Source: Deltaproteobacteria bacterium UBA4427 (GTDB lineage Bacteria; Myxococcota_A; UBA9160; UBA4427). From it: a stretch of DNA of 53,721 bases. Shown here piece by piece: positions 8,378 to 17,410 of the stretch (the stretch's first letter is position 1; the number at the start of each line of letters is the position of its first letter). The notes under the pieces were generated by a model, which saw only the letters and a list, made by a program, of their open reading frames with translations, was not told where the DNA came from and ran no database searches. Made by a program: the position numbers and the translations under genes. The stretch is taken from NCBI GenBank assembly GCA_002390675.1, contig DGPZ01000028.1, forward strand, positions 1-53,721, read 5' to 3'.

Positions 8378-8908
8378 TTAGCGCGTCGCCCGATCCGCGA
8401 GAAGGAGCGCTGTTGCAGTCTTTCCGTCGACGATAGGCCCAGAAAGCGAATTAAGCGCCTCTGCAAAGGGCATTGGAACGAGTTCGATCACCTCATCCGG
8501 TTCGAGCCTCTGCTCCGTCTTCTCTAGATCGAAGGCCGCGTAGAGATGAATGACTTCGTCGCAGAAACCTGGCGTGGTCCAAATGGCTCCGAGTTTCTCG
8601 AGTCGTCCCGGACGATACCCCGTTTCCTCTTCGAGCTCGCGGACCGCACAAGCTTCCGGCGATTCTCCGGGTTCGAGCTTGCCAGCAGGGATCTCGACTA
8701 GGTCGCCAGCCGCCGCGAATCGGTACTGACGGATCAGCAGAACAGTTTCTGAATCGAGGAAGGGGACGACTGCCGATGCCCCAGGATGGCTAACCAAATC
8801 GAGCTCGACCCTTTGGCCATTCGGGAGATTCACGGGCTGGGTGATGAAATCAAACTGGGCACCCTTTGTGACTCGGCGGCCGGAAGCGGTTGGGCCTTGC
8901 TCGGACAT
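8378..8908 (-). CDS. NUDIX hydrolase (ADP-ribose pyrophosphatase-like)
   Basis: A 176-residue protein with a complete Nudix box at residues 76-98: 'GKLEPGESPEACAVRELEEE' followed by 'TGY', containing the RELEEE metal-binding core. 'VLLIRQYRFAAAGDLVEIPA' before it and 'TPGFCDEVIHLYAAFDL' after it are typical of ADP-ribose pyrophosphatases (NudF/YffH type), which split ADP-ribose to AMP and ribose 5-phosphate. It is divergent from the hydrolase at 9019, with 110 bases between. Confidence 0.88.
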   Translation of the reverse strand: MSEQGPTASGRRVTKGAQFDFITQPVNLPNGQRVELDLVSHPGASAVVPFLDSETVLLIRQYRFAAAGDLVEIPAGKLEPGESPEACAVRELEEETGYRPGRLEKLGAIWTTPGFCDEVIHLYAAFDLEKTEQRLEPDEVIELVPMPFAEALNSLSGPIVDGKTATALLLADRATR

Positions 8909-9018
8909 AGTGGGTCCTTTTTGATTTTAGCGCGGGTGGTGAGAGGGCATTTGCACGTCTCGAGCTCCACGCAAACGGCGGGCGGCGCAGGGTTTCGTGG
9001 CAGGGTAGGCTGGCGAGC

Positions 9019-9690
9019 ATGAGTCCGCGCCCCTTTGAACGTCCGGCCACGATTGCTCTTCCCGACTCCGACCCGCTTCCGGATGGCTCCGCCCTCGAAG
9101 GGTTATGGCTCCCGGCGCGTGGCGAGGACGGGCCGCGCGGAGGCGCCGTGATGGCCGCTCCGCATCCGCTGATGGGCGGCAGTATGGAATCTCCGGTTGC
9201 GACCGAGGTTGCACTCGCGGCAAGTGATGCGGGATACGGCTCGCTTCGTTTTAACTGGCGAGGCGTAGGCGGAAGTGCGGGCACGGCCTCGGGAGAAGTC
9301 GACGATGCGGATCTCGACTATCGGGCCGCCCTCTCTTTTATCGAAGCCGCTGGGGATGATGAAACCGGGGGGGGGCCGACGGTCGTATGCGGCTATTCCT
9401 GGGGATCCCTCGCCGCCGCGCGACTTCTCGCGAGTTCCCCCCTTAACCGCAAAGCCGTGCTCGTGGCGCCCCCGCCCGCGATGCTCGCCCGCGACAAGCT
9501 CGAGGCCTGGGGCCATCCAGTCTTGGTGATTGCCGGCGATCGTGACACCTATGTTCCTACCGACGAGCTCGAGTCGAAACTGGTGGGGCTCGAAGGCGTG
9601 ACGCTTGTGGTTCTCGAGGGCGTCGACCATTTCTTTATGGACGGGCTTGGGCAGGTCGGAGAACACGTTCGAAGCTGGCTACAGGGTTAG
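9019..9690 (+). CDS. Alpha/beta hydrolase, COG2945-like
   Basis: A 223-residue single-domain hydrolase. The nucleophile elbow is 'CGYSWGSLAA' (Ser127). The acid is probably the Asp of 'IAGDRDTYVP' and the base the His of 'EGVDHFFMD'. The motif 'APHPLMGGSMESPV' followed by 'SLRFNWRGVGGSAG' is typical of the small COG2945 hydrolases. The substrate is unknown. Its TAG stop lies inside the hairpin at 9686-9705, which also contains the stop of the converging kinase gene. Confidence 0.8.
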   Translation: MSPRPFERPATIALPDSDPLPDGSALEGLWLPARGEDGPRGGAVMAAPHPLMGGSMESPVATEVALAASDAGYGSLRFNWRGVGGSAGTASGEVDDADLDYRAALSFIEAAGDDETGGGPTVVCGYSWGSLAAARLLASSPLNRKAVLVAPPPAMLARDKLEAWGHPVLVIAGDRDTYVPTDELESKLVGLEGVTLVVLEGVDHFFMDGLGQVGEHVRSWLQG

Positions 9691-9705
9691 GCGATACCGC
9701 CTAAC
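9686..9705. terminator. Bidirectional hairpin made of the TTAGGCG word
   Basis: GTTAGGCG, loop ATAC, CGCCTAAC: a perfect 8-bp inverted repeat. It sits exactly where two convergent genes meet and contains both stop codons (TAG 9688-9690 plus; TAG 9703-9701 minus). The arms are copies of the word that recurs through the window. No strong T-run follows on either side, so terminator function is inferred from position and stem. Confidence 0.65.
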
Positions 9706-11047
9706 GTGAAATTGGCAGCGAGACGCGGAAGCAAGCGCCGCCGTTCTTACCCGATTCGATTTCGATCTTTCCAGCGGCTTCGTCGACAATTTTTTTGCAA
9801 ATCGAAAGTCCGAGGCCGCCCGCGGAGTCGCTGCGCGTAGTCCAAAAGGGCTCGAAGATGTTTGCTCGAAGGCCGGGGGCAATTCCGGGCCCTTCGTCTT
9901 CTACACAGATCTCAACATGGTTTGCGGCTCTTTTGCACCAATCGGCGCTGACAAGAATGCGTCCGCCTGTTGGCGTCACCTCGCTCGCGTTCAGCAAGAG
10001 ATTCAGCAGAAGCTGCCGCAAGGCATCTTCCGGTAGGCCCAGAGAGGGCAGCCCGTCCTGTAAGTCCGTTTCAACTTCGACGCCGCGCTCGCGACATCGG
10101 TAGGTGACTAATTGGAGCGTCGTCTCAATCGCGGCCGCAATTTGGCCGTCGGGCGTTAAAGGGGACTGTTCGGGGCTTGGGCGCGCGTGGCGCAATAAGT
10201 CATCGAGCATGCGTTCGAGGCGATTGACTTCGCCTTCGACTACCGCCCGGAAGTCGGTGTGAAATCCGGGATCGGATATGCGCTCAGGTAGGAGCTGCAG
10301 AAAGGTCTTCACCGAAACCAGGGGGTTTCTGATTTCGTGCACGATTTCCGAAACGAGGTCGCCGAGTGCAGCAAGGCGGTCGATGCGCCGGATTGCATCA
10401 TCGAGCCTAGTCATTCGTTCGAGGGCGAGGCTCGTGGTCAAAGTCTTTTCGAGCTTATTTGCGACTTCACCTAATATCGCAAGAGATCGAGGCCTAAGTG
10501 GTCGGCCGGCTTGGGCGGAGTAGGTGAGAATGACCGCGGAAGGGGCTGCGCCCAGTCCGGGGACGGGGGCTGCCGCGCTCACGGATAATGCGCCAAGTGC
10601 TGTTAGGTCTGGGGCGAGGTCGCGGTCGGTGAGTCGCTGGACGTGAACGAGTTCGCCGAGCGCATCATAGAAACGGCGCTCGGGCGGCACGCGTGTGGCG
10701 GATTCTGCCGGGAGTGCGGCGATCACGTGGGGTTCGCCGTCAGCGTCGAGGGACCAAGCGACGGCCGCTTCTATGTCCTCTTGGCGTTCGAGGCGTGCGA
10801 TGGCCTTCATTAAGAGGATCTGACCGTCGCGGCCGATCGATTCGTTGCGGGGCTCGTTCGGAAGCAGGACGGCATCAAGAAGTGCGTCTTCTGCGGCGCG
10901 ACGTCGTTTTGTGGCGCGCCGCGTGTCATGCCGCAAGTCACCGCGAATCGATGGCTCTGGAGTGTCAGACTTCTGATCTGGCGTCGCTACGCGCTTTTCG
11001 GGCACACGTGGCCCTGCGCGCGAAGTTGTGTTCGCGTCTACCCCCAT
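9701..11047 (-). CDS. Cytoplasmic sensor histidine kinase
   Basis: A 448-residue kinase without membrane helices. The N-terminal 200 residues probably form a GAF-like sensor, and residues 195-225 look like a coiled linker. The HisKA box is 'LGDLVSEIVHEIRNPLVSV', with phospho-acceptor His237. The HATPase part shows the N box ('LRQLLLNLLLNASEVTP'), G1 ('CVEDEGPGI') and G2 ('SAGGLGLSICKKIV'). The pattern is closest to NtrB/AtoS-type kinases, which usually signal to sigma-54 activators. Such a regulator is encoded at 15092, separated by ponA and gshB, so pairing is possible but not shown. PBP1A lies upstream on the same strand, 158 bases away. Confidence 0.88.
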   Translation of the reverse strand: MGVDANTTSRAGPRVPEKRVATPDQKSDTPEPSIRGDLRHDTRRATKRRRAAEDALLDAVLLPNEPRNESIGRDGQILLMKAIARLERQEDIEAAVAWSLDADGEPHVIAALPAESATRVPPERRFYDALGELVHVQRLTDRDLAPDLTALGALSVSAAAPVPGLGAAPSAVILTYSAQAGRPLRPRSLAILGEVANKLEKTLTTSLALERMTRLDDAIRRIDRLAALGDLVSEIVHEIRNPLVSVKTFLQLLPERISDPGFHTDFRAVVEGEVNRLERMLDDLLRHARPSPEQSPLTPDGQIAAAIETTLQLVTYRCRERGVEVETDLQDGLPSLGLPEDALRQLLLNLLLNASEVTPTGGRILVSADWCKRAANHVEICVEDEGPGIAPGLRANIFEPFWTTRSDSAGGLGLSICKKIVDEAAGKIEIESGKNGGACFRVSLPISR

Positions 11048-11205
11048 GTGCGTAGAGTCGCGGCCCGACAGGGGCCTGTCAACGATCTAAGTAATTGCAG
11101 AGAATAAGGAGGCAAGTTTGAGCCGCGCGCGTCGATCGGAAAACACTTGCTAAGCGCGGTCGGGGAAGATTTCGGCGCGTGTTCCGGGCGTGCTCTGTAT
11201 GCGGT

Positions 11206-13902
11206 CTAGAAGACGTCGTCGCGCGCGGCTTGGCGAGTTTTTCGCGTCGTGGTTTGATCGGTGAAGCTGCGTTCGGGTGCCGTGCCTTCGAGGAAGGGTT
11301 GGAAGTAGGCGTCTTGGGTGTTGGCTTCTGCGAGCAATCCAGAGACGCGATCGATGCGCTGGAACTCGATATGTGCGGGGACTTCGAAATCACGCTGTGG
11401 GTAAGGTGCGAGCGCGACCTTCATGAAGTCACCCCAGATCGGGAGTGCCGCCTTACCGCCACTCTCGCCCCAGCCGAGTTTTTGATTGTCGTCGTGGCCA
11501 ACCCAGACGCCAGTCGTCAGTTCGGGGGAGAAGCCCATGAACCACGCGTCGGTAAAGTCGTTCGTCGTGCCGGTTTTGCCTGCCAGCGTCCGCCCAAGAG
11601 CCTTGAGACGACGTCCCGTGCCTTCCTGTACGACGGTTCGTAGGAGATCCGATACTAAATAGGCATCTGCGGGGGAGACAACAGGGAGCGTCGGCGCGAT
11701 CTCTGAATCGGGATAGGTTTCAAGGTCAGCGTCATTTTCGCCGTCCATGGGCTTCAGGATCGGAGGCGGAATATCACCGAGCGGGACATCGCCGAGCAGC
11801 GTATTGCCTTCTGGGTCCGTCACCTGGCGAATGAATCGCGGGATGACGCGGGTCCCGCCGCGGGGATAAACCGCGTAGGCTCGGGTCAATTCAAGAAGGG
11901 TCATGCTGCTGGAGCCCAATGCGAGGGAGAGGTCGGCAGAGAGCGGCGCCTGGATCCCGAAACGTCGCGCATAATCGATCACATACCGGACGCCGAGATC
12001 ACGAAAGAGATGGACCGTCGCGTTATTGACCGATTTCTTGAGCGCATCGCGCATGGTCATCGGCCCGTAGAATTTTCGCCCGTAGTTTCGAGGGGCCCAG
12101 ACGAAGCCACTCACGGGATCCGTATAGACGACCGGGCGATCGATCAAGGTCGAGACCGGCGTGTAGCCACGGGTGAGCGCAGCGCCGTAGATGAAGGGCT
12201 TGAAGGCGGAGCCGGGTTGTCGTTGCGCCTGCACGGCGCGGTTGAACTCGGAGCGTTCGAAGTCGTAGCCGCCGATCATTGCGATGACGTCGCCGGAGGT
12301 GTTGTCGATCGAGAGCAGCGCGCCTTCGGCGAGGGGTTCCTGCCAAAGGTCGAGGCGCGCAAGCGGCATTTCCGTCGCCTCGCTTGTCTTCTCGTCCTCG
12401 CCGTCGGGAGTGGGATTCGAAGAAGACATCTCGGCCGCGTCGCCCGGCAACCAAATGAATTCTGCGACATCGCCCACTTTAAAGATGGACACGATTTCCT
12501 TCACTGGGCGCGGTCGGACTTTTAAGTCGGGTTCGCGCGCCCAATCGACATCATCTAGATGGGCCACGCCCTCGACCCCATGCCCGAATCCGATCCGCGC
12601 CGCTTGCGCCTCTGGATCAACCGCGAGCACAACACCTAATAAAGGAGTCTCATCGGGCATTGCATAACGTACGAGGCTCTCATCTTCTTCCGCGTCGCCG
12701 TCGTCAACTAGCTCCATCTGGACGCTTTCAGCTCCAGCATCAGCTTTTTGATCGACGTAGTCGTCGAGCGGTACGGATTTACTCTGACCGCTCTCGTCAT
12801 CACTTGAGGCTTGTGTCGCCGCATTGTTAGTCGCCGCGATTTCCGTCACGACAAAGAGTTCTGCGTTCGCCTCGGCGAGGCTTTGGAGCTCTAGAACTGC
12901 TCCATCATTACCAACCCGCCGAACGGGGCCGCGGTAGCCACGGCGACGGTCGTGGGCAAGAATGCCCTTCCTGACGGCGTTGCGCGCGGCACGCTGGAGG
13001 TCGATGTCGAGGGTGGTTTCGATGCGCAGGCCGTGGTTCAGGACGGCTTCGCCGTCGAGGCGTTCGAAAAGGAGTCGACGGACTGCTTCGGTGAAGTGAC
13101 CGGCGGCCGGGAAGTTCTCGAGGTCGGTGTGCCTTTGAATGATGGGCTTCGTTGCGAGTTCGATGTCGTAGGTCGCTTGGTCGATGTAGCCGTCGGCGAC
13201 CATTCGACCGAGCACATAACGTCGTCGCCGTTCGGCGCTACTCGGATTGCGGGTGGGGTCGTAGGCGCTCGGTCGTTGCACTAGGCCAGCCAGCAGGGCG
13301 GCTTCGGAGACTGAAAGGGACTGCGCGTCCTTACCGTAGTAGGTGCGCGCGGCTTGGCCGACGCCCCAGGCGCCGTTGCCAAAGTAGATCTGGTTCAGAT
13401 AGAGATAGAGGATTTCGTCCTTCGTGAAGGATTGCTCGATCCGCCGCGAGAGAATGATCTCGCGCATTTTGCGCGTGTAGGTTCGCTCCGGTGTCAGCAG
13501 AAGACTCTTCACCATCTGCTGGGTGATGGTGCTTGCGCCCTGCGCGATGCCGCCTTCGCGGAAATTGGCGAGGGCGGCGCGAAAGATCGCGACGAGATCG
13601 ATTCCCTGATGCTCGAAGAACGAGCCGTCTTCAGCCGCGACAAAGGCAAGTTGGACGTGTCGCGGGATGTCGTTGATTGGGACGAGACGTCGCTTCTGAG
13701 TGAATAACTCGCCGATCAGCTCACCGTTTCGGTCATAGACCTCGCTCACCACCGGAGGGCGGTAATCGTCGAGGCTATGAAAGTCGGGCAAATCGCGAAT
13801 GAGAAATAGATAGATCGCGAGGGCACCGATCGCCGCGCTAGCGGTTGCGACCGCAAGCATCACTAGGGCGATGCGGGACACCCGGGACCGGAAAAAAGCC
13901 AT
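11206..13902 (-). CDS. mrcA: Class A penicillin-binding protein 1A
   Basis: This 898-residue protein has a short cytoplasmic tail and one membrane helix (about residues 11-35). The GT51 glycosyltransferase domain has catalytic Glu91 in 'AAEDGSFFEHQGID' and 'QGASTITQQMVKSL' at 121-134. The transpeptidase domain has the nucleophile Ser565 in 'PGSAFKPF', the second motif 'SVNNATV', and Lys776 of 'AGKTGTTNDF'. Between the two lies an OB-like region interrupted by an unusually long acidic, low-complexity insertion (about residues 355-420). It polymerises and cross-links peptidoglycan. It is divergent from gshB, and a 12-bp inverted repeat overlaps both ribosome binding sites. Confidence 0.95.
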   Translation of the reverse strand: MAFFRSRVSRIALVMLAVATASAAIGALAIYLFLIRDLPDFHSLDDYRPPVVSEVYDRNGELIGELFTQKRRLVPINDIPRHVQLAFVAAEDGSFFEHQGIDLVAIFRAALANFREGGIAQGASTITQQMVKSLLLTPERTYTRKMREIILSRRIEQSFTKDEILYLYLNQIYFGNGAWGVGQAARTYYGKDAQSLSVSEAALLAGLVQRPSAYDPTRNPSSAERRRRYVLGRMVADGYIDQATYDIELATKPIIQRHTDLENFPAAGHFTEAVRRLLFERLDGEAVLNHGLRIETTLDIDLQRAARNAVRKGILAHDRRRGYRGPVRRVGNDGAVLELQSLAEANAELFVVTEIAATNNAATQASSDDESGQSKSVPLDDYVDQKADAGAESVQMELVDDGDAEEDESLVRYAMPDETPLLGVVLAVDPEAQAARIGFGHGVEGVAHLDDVDWAREPDLKVRPRPVKEIVSIFKVGDVAEFIWLPGDAAEMSSSNPTPDGEDEKTSEATEMPLARLDLWQEPLAEGALLSIDNTSGDVIAMIGGYDFERSEFNRAVQAQRQPGSAFKPFIYGAALTRGYTPVSTLIDRPVVYTDPVSGFVWAPRNYGRKFYGPMTMRDALKKSVNNATVHLFRDLGVRYVIDYARRFGIQAPLSADLSLALGSSSMTLLELTRAYAVYPRGGTRVIPRFIRQVTDPEGNTLLGDVPLGDIPPPILKPMDGENDADLETYPDSEIAPTLPVVSPADAYLVSDLLRTVVQEGTGRRLKALGRTLAGKTGTTNDFTDAWFMGFSPELTTGVWVGHDDNQKLGWGESGGKAALPIWGDFMKVALAPYPQRDFEVPAHIEFQRIDRVSGLLAEANTQDAYFQPFLEGTAPERSFTDQTTTRKTRQAARDDVF

Positions 13903-14015
13903 ATGAACTCCAGAGTTGGCGGAAGCTAGCCGACGCGTCGACCCGTGCGCTACCGGTTCCGCCCTAGCCGCCCCGCGTTTGGGGTCGGATGCCCGCCGAC
14001 CGACTGGAGTTCATA

Positions 14016-14990
14016 ATGCCCGCCGTCTCTTCTGCGTCACCGAAACTCACTTTTGCCTTCGTGATGGATCCCGTTGAAAACGAACCGATGGACGGGTCGA
14101 CGACGATTGTAATGATGCGAGAGGCCCAGGATCGGGGGCATACGGTCCTCTACGTCGATCCCGACGATTTAGAAGTCGACGCCGGCCGCGTGCGTTCCCT
14201 GGCTGTGTCGATCACTTTGGATCTTGCGAGTGAGACGCCGATCACAAAAGGCGAAGCTCGGATCTACGATTTCGATGAGGAAATCGATGTCGCGCTTCAG
14301 CGAAAAGATCCGCCGGTCGACCGCGATTTTATTGTCGCTACCCAAATTATGGACGTTTGTCGGAAGACGATCGTTCTTAATCGCCCCGCAGCCGTGATCG
14401 CGTACAACGAGAAGCTGCTCGCGACGCAATTCGCGGATCTGATGCCGGCGACCCGAGTAACGCGGCGAATCGATGAACTCAAGGCATTCATGGCGGAGCA
14501 GGGCGGTCAGATGATCGTGAAGCCTTTGGACGGGAAAGGCGGCGAAGGGATCTTCCATCTGGTTGCAGACGACCGAAACCTGAACTCGATCCTCGAGCAA
14601 TCCACGGAATTCGGCACCCGGGCGACGATGGCCCAGGAATACCTGCCGGCGATTCGGCAGGGCGATAAGCGAATTCTGTTGCTCGAAGGGGACCCGATCG
14701 GGGCCGTTCTACGGGTTCCGGCTGAAAAAGAGAGTCGCGCCAACCTTCACGTAGGCGGCTCCGCCGTGCAGACGCCTCTCACGGACCGAGACCTCGAGAT
14801 CGTTGCCCGGGTCGGGCCCTTCTTGAAAGAGCAGGGTCTCTTCTTCGTGGGTATCGACGTGATCGGCGACAAATTGACCGAGATCAACGTCACGAGTCCG
14901 ACCGGCATCCAGGAGATCAACGCCCTCGACAACACCCGCCTCGAGGCGGTCTTTATCGACCGGATCGAGGCTCTAGCGGCGGCGCGCTAA
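14016..14990 (+). CDS. gshB: Glutathione synthetase
   Basis: A 324-residue ATP-grasp enzyme. ATG 14016 was chosen because GGAG lies seven bases upstream and homologues begin close to 'PKLTFAFVMDPVENEP'; ATG 13989 is also in frame. Diagnostic segments are 'DGSTTIVMMREAQDRGH', 'QRKDPPVDRDFI', the ATP-binding 'IVKPLDGKGGEGIF', and the final 'LTEINVTSPTGIQEINA' carrying Mg and ATP ligands. It joins gamma-glutamylcysteine to glycine. gshA is not in the window. GST-like and MsrB genes nearby fit thiol redox metabolism in this organism. Confidence 0.95.
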   Translation: MPAVSSASPKLTFAFVMDPVENEPMDGSTTIVMMREAQDRGHTVLYVDPDDLEVDAGRVRSLAVSITLDLASETPITKGEARIYDFDEEIDVALQRKDPPVDRDFIVATQIMDVCRKTIVLNRPAAVIAYNEKLLATQFADLMPATRVTRRIDELKAFMAEQGGQMIVKPLDGKGGEGIFHLVADDRNLNSILEQSTEFGTRATMAQEYLPAIRQGDKRILLLEGDPIGAVLRVPAEKESRANLHVGGSAVQTPLTDRDLEIVARVGPFLKEQGLFFVGIDVIGDKLTEINVTSPTGIQEINALDNTRLEAVFIDRIEALAAAR

Positions 14991-15091
14991 GTAAGGGGCA
15001 CGCCGAGGCACCAGGGGCGCTGAGCGGGGTTCGCCCGTATTTGCTTCCCAGCGCGCGTCAACGAATATTCGTCCTGCGTTAACGTAGGCCC

Positions 15092-16642
15092 ATGGCTAAA
15101 ATCGAGGGCGCACGACCGAGCGGAGACGAGACCCCGGCCTACGGGATTTTGATCGTCGACGACGAGGACGCGATCCTCGAGAGTCTCGAACTGACGCTTG
15201 GGCTCGAGTACCGAGTCTTTACTGCGACGAGCGGTGAGGAAGGCCTGCGGATCCTCGACCGCGAAGATATCGCCCTGATCATCTCGGACCAGGCGATGCC
15301 CGGGATGAGCGGCGTCGAGTTTCTTGAGCGTGCGATGGAGCGCAATCCGCGCGCGATTAGGATGATGCTGACGGGCTACGCCGATATGCCTGCTCTGATT
15401 GCGGCGATCAATGAAGGGCGCATTTGGCGCTATCTCCCGAAGCCTTGGGAGCCGGACGATCTGCGGATCGCGGTGAAGCGGGGGCTGGAGGTGTTTGAGC
15501 TCTCGAATGAGAACGCGCAGCTCGCGGACGCTTTGGCAGAGGCTAATGATCGGCTGCGCGCGGAGAACGTCTATCTGCGCCGGGAGGTCGAAGCGCGGTA
15601 TTCCTTTGAGGGGATCATCGGCGATGCCCCGGTGATGCAAAAAATCTTCGATGTGACGGAGAAGGTCGCTCAGACGGACGCGACGGTGCTTTTGACCGGC
15701 GAGACGGGGACCGGCAAGGATCTCATCGCTCGCGCGATTCACTACACAGGACCGCGTCACGAGAAGAAGTTTGTGGCCCAGAACTGCGGTGCGCTGCCCG
15801 AAACGCTGCTCGAGAGCGAGCTCTTCGGGCATAAGCGGGGTTCGTTTACGGGGGCTCACGCGGACAAGATGGGGCTCTTCGAGGTTGCGGACGGCGGGAC
15901 GATCTTCCTCGACGAAATCGGGGAGACCGAGCCGGGCATGCAGGTGAGGCTTCTGCGCGTGCTCCAAGACGGCGAGATCCGGCCTCTAGGCTCGTCGGAT
16001 ACGCGGATGGTCAACGTACGCGTCGTCGCGGCTACGAACCGCGATCTCAAGAAGATGGTCGAGGATGGGCTCTTCCGTGAAGACCTTTACTACCGGCTCC
16101 GCGTGGTCGAGATCGCCCTTCCACCTTTGCGCGAGCGAAGCTCAGATATCCCCGCGATGGCGCACCAGTTTCTGGATGATGTGGGTGGCCGCATGAAGCG
16201 CGAGTTTACGGGGTTTTCGAATGCTGCCATGGATCGACTCGTTGCCTATCAATGGCCGGGGAACGTGCGTGAGCTGGCGAACGAGATCGAACGCACGGCT
16301 GCGCTCGCGGGATCAGATGAAACGATCGGGCTCGACGACCTCTCCGAGCATGTGCGCGGGGGGGCTTCACGTCGGGACCCACAGGGTGAGAACGCTGCGG
16401 TCACGCTCTCAGGCGAACTAGATGCGCCAATCGGCGACTGGGACCTGAACCGTTCCGTCGATCGGTTGAAGCGGAACATGCTGATTCGCGCGATCCGCGA
16501 AGTGGGTAGCAAGAGCGGTGCTGCGGAGCGTTTGGGGATTCCGCGGCAATCACTTCAGAAGATGGTGAAGCGTTTGGAGATCAGCGAGGCGGATTTGGCT
16601 GCGCCCGTAGTTGACGCGGAAAGCGAAGAATCTCCAGCGTGA
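15092..16642 (+). CDS. NtrC-family sigma-54 response regulator (HupR/HoxA-like)
   Basis: A 516-residue protein with three domains. The receiver domain (about 16-135) has phospho-acceptor Asp66 in 'IISDQAMPGMSG' and ends 'YLPKPWEPDDLRIAVKRGLE', a style shared with HupR/HoxA. A coiled-coil linker follows. The AAA+ sigma-54 interaction domain has Walker A 'GETGTGKDLIAR', the sigma-54 contact loop 'RGSFTGAHADK' (GSFTGA rather than the commoner GAFTGA), and Walker B 'GGTIFLDEIGE'. The C-terminal Fis-type HTH is 'KSGAAERLGIPRQSLQKMV'. It would activate sigma-54 promoters on phosphorylation. The cognate kinase may be the NtrB-like kinase at 9701-11047. Confidence 0.93.
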   Translation: MAKIEGARPSGDETPAYGILIVDDEDAILESLELTLGLEYRVFTATSGEEGLRILDREDIALIISDQAMPGMSGVEFLERAMERNPRAIRMMLTGYADMPALIAAINEGRIWRYLPKPWEPDDLRIAVKRGLEVFELSNENAQLADALAEANDRLRAENVYLRREVEARYSFEGIIGDAPVMQKIFDVTEKVAQTDATVLLTGETGTGKDLIARAIHYTGPRHEKKFVAQNCGALPETLLESELFGHKRGSFTGAHADKMGLFEVADGGTIFLDEIGETEPGMQVRLLRVLQDGEIRPLGSSDTRMVNVRVVAATNRDLKKMVEDGLFREDLYYRLRVVEIALPPLRERSSDIPAMAHQFLDDVGGRMKREFTGFSNAAMDRLVAYQWPGNVRELANEIERTAALAGSDETIGLDDLSEHVRGGASRRDPQGENAAVTLSGELDAPIGDWDLNRSVDRLKRNMLIRAIREVGSKSGAAERLGIPRQSLQKMVKRLEISEADLAAPVVDAESEESPA

Positions 16643-16767
16643 GTTTGCGCAAATATGGCGCCGCGCCAAGACCCGAACAACACCCGCACAGAGCCACATC
16701 CGAAAGCGGCAACGATTAGGGTTTTTCCTGTCACGAAGCGAGGCGCCGTCGGGTAGACTTAAATCCC

Positions 16768-17304
16768 ATGGAAACCCTTTTCACCTCTCGCTTCGAAACT
16801 CCCATTGGCGCTCTTCGGATCGCTAGCAGCGAAAAGGGGCTCGCGTATATCGAGCTGCCCAACGAAAGCGGTCGCGGCTTTGGCGGCTGGTGCACGACCC
16901 ATGCGAAGGGCGCGAAGGTGATTGATCGCCGTACACCTAACGACGTGTACATCGACCAGATCATGGAATATGCGGAAGGCTCGCGACGCGAATTCGAGCT
17001 CGAGCTCGACATGCGCGCGACGCCCTTTCAGAAGTCGGTATACGAATTCGTCTCGAAGATCGGCTACGGCGAAATCTGTGCCTACTCGGACATCGCCAAC
17101 GCGATCGGAAATCCGAAGGCTGTGCGAGCAGTCGGTGCAGCAAACGGCGCAAACCCGATCCCCTTGATCGTCCCGTGTCACCGCGTGATCGCCCGAGGCG
17201 GCGCGCTTCAGGGTTATGCCGGCGGGTTGGGGCTAAAAGCGCGACTCCTTGCGATGGAACAATCGTTGCCGGAGCCGGAAGCGGAACAAGCACGGCTCTT
17301 TTGA
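16768..17304 (+). CDS. ogt: Methylated-DNA--protein-cysteine methyltransferase
   Basis: A 178-residue protein with the suicide active site 'PLIVPCHRVIARGGALQGYAGG' (acceptor Cys137) and the helix-turn-helix arginine-finger region 'NAIGNPKAVRAVGAANGANP'. It transfers alkyl groups from O6-alkylguanine to itself. There is no Ada-type N-terminal domain, so this is the Ogt type. It follows the NtrC-like regulator by 125 bases, with its own likely promoter in between. Confidence 0.95.
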   Translation: METLFTSRFETPIGALRIASSEKGLAYIELPNESGRGFGGWCTTHAKGAKVIDRRTPNDVYIDQIMEYAEGSRREFELELDMRATPFQKSVYEFVSKIGYGEICAYSDIANAIGNPKAVRAVGAANGANPIPLIVPCHRVIARGGALQGYAGGLGLKARLLAMEQSLPEPEAEQARLF

Positions 17305-17307
17305 TAC

Positions 17308-17322
17308 GCGCGCGGGGCGCGC
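17308..17322. terminator. GC hairpin between convergent ogt and the trans-sulfuration gene
   Basis: GCGCGC, loop GGG, GCGCGC forms a perfect 6-bp stem four bases after the ogt stop. A second, imperfect hairpin (CATCGCC ... GGTGATG) follows at about 17326-17342. There is no T-run; the convergent position is the main support. Confidence 0.4.
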
Positions 17323-17410
17323 TGTCATCGCCTGCGGTGATGGACCGCTGAGGGCTCCTTGATGCGTGCGGGGCGCCAGGCAATTCACTCGAATTGACTG
17401 AAGTCCCGCG

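Noticed and set aside
14987..15967. 326-codon frame on the minus strand
   Set aside because: Antisense to the NtrC-like regulator, whose motifs are unmistakable; the antisense product shows His/Arg/Leu-rich shadow composition.
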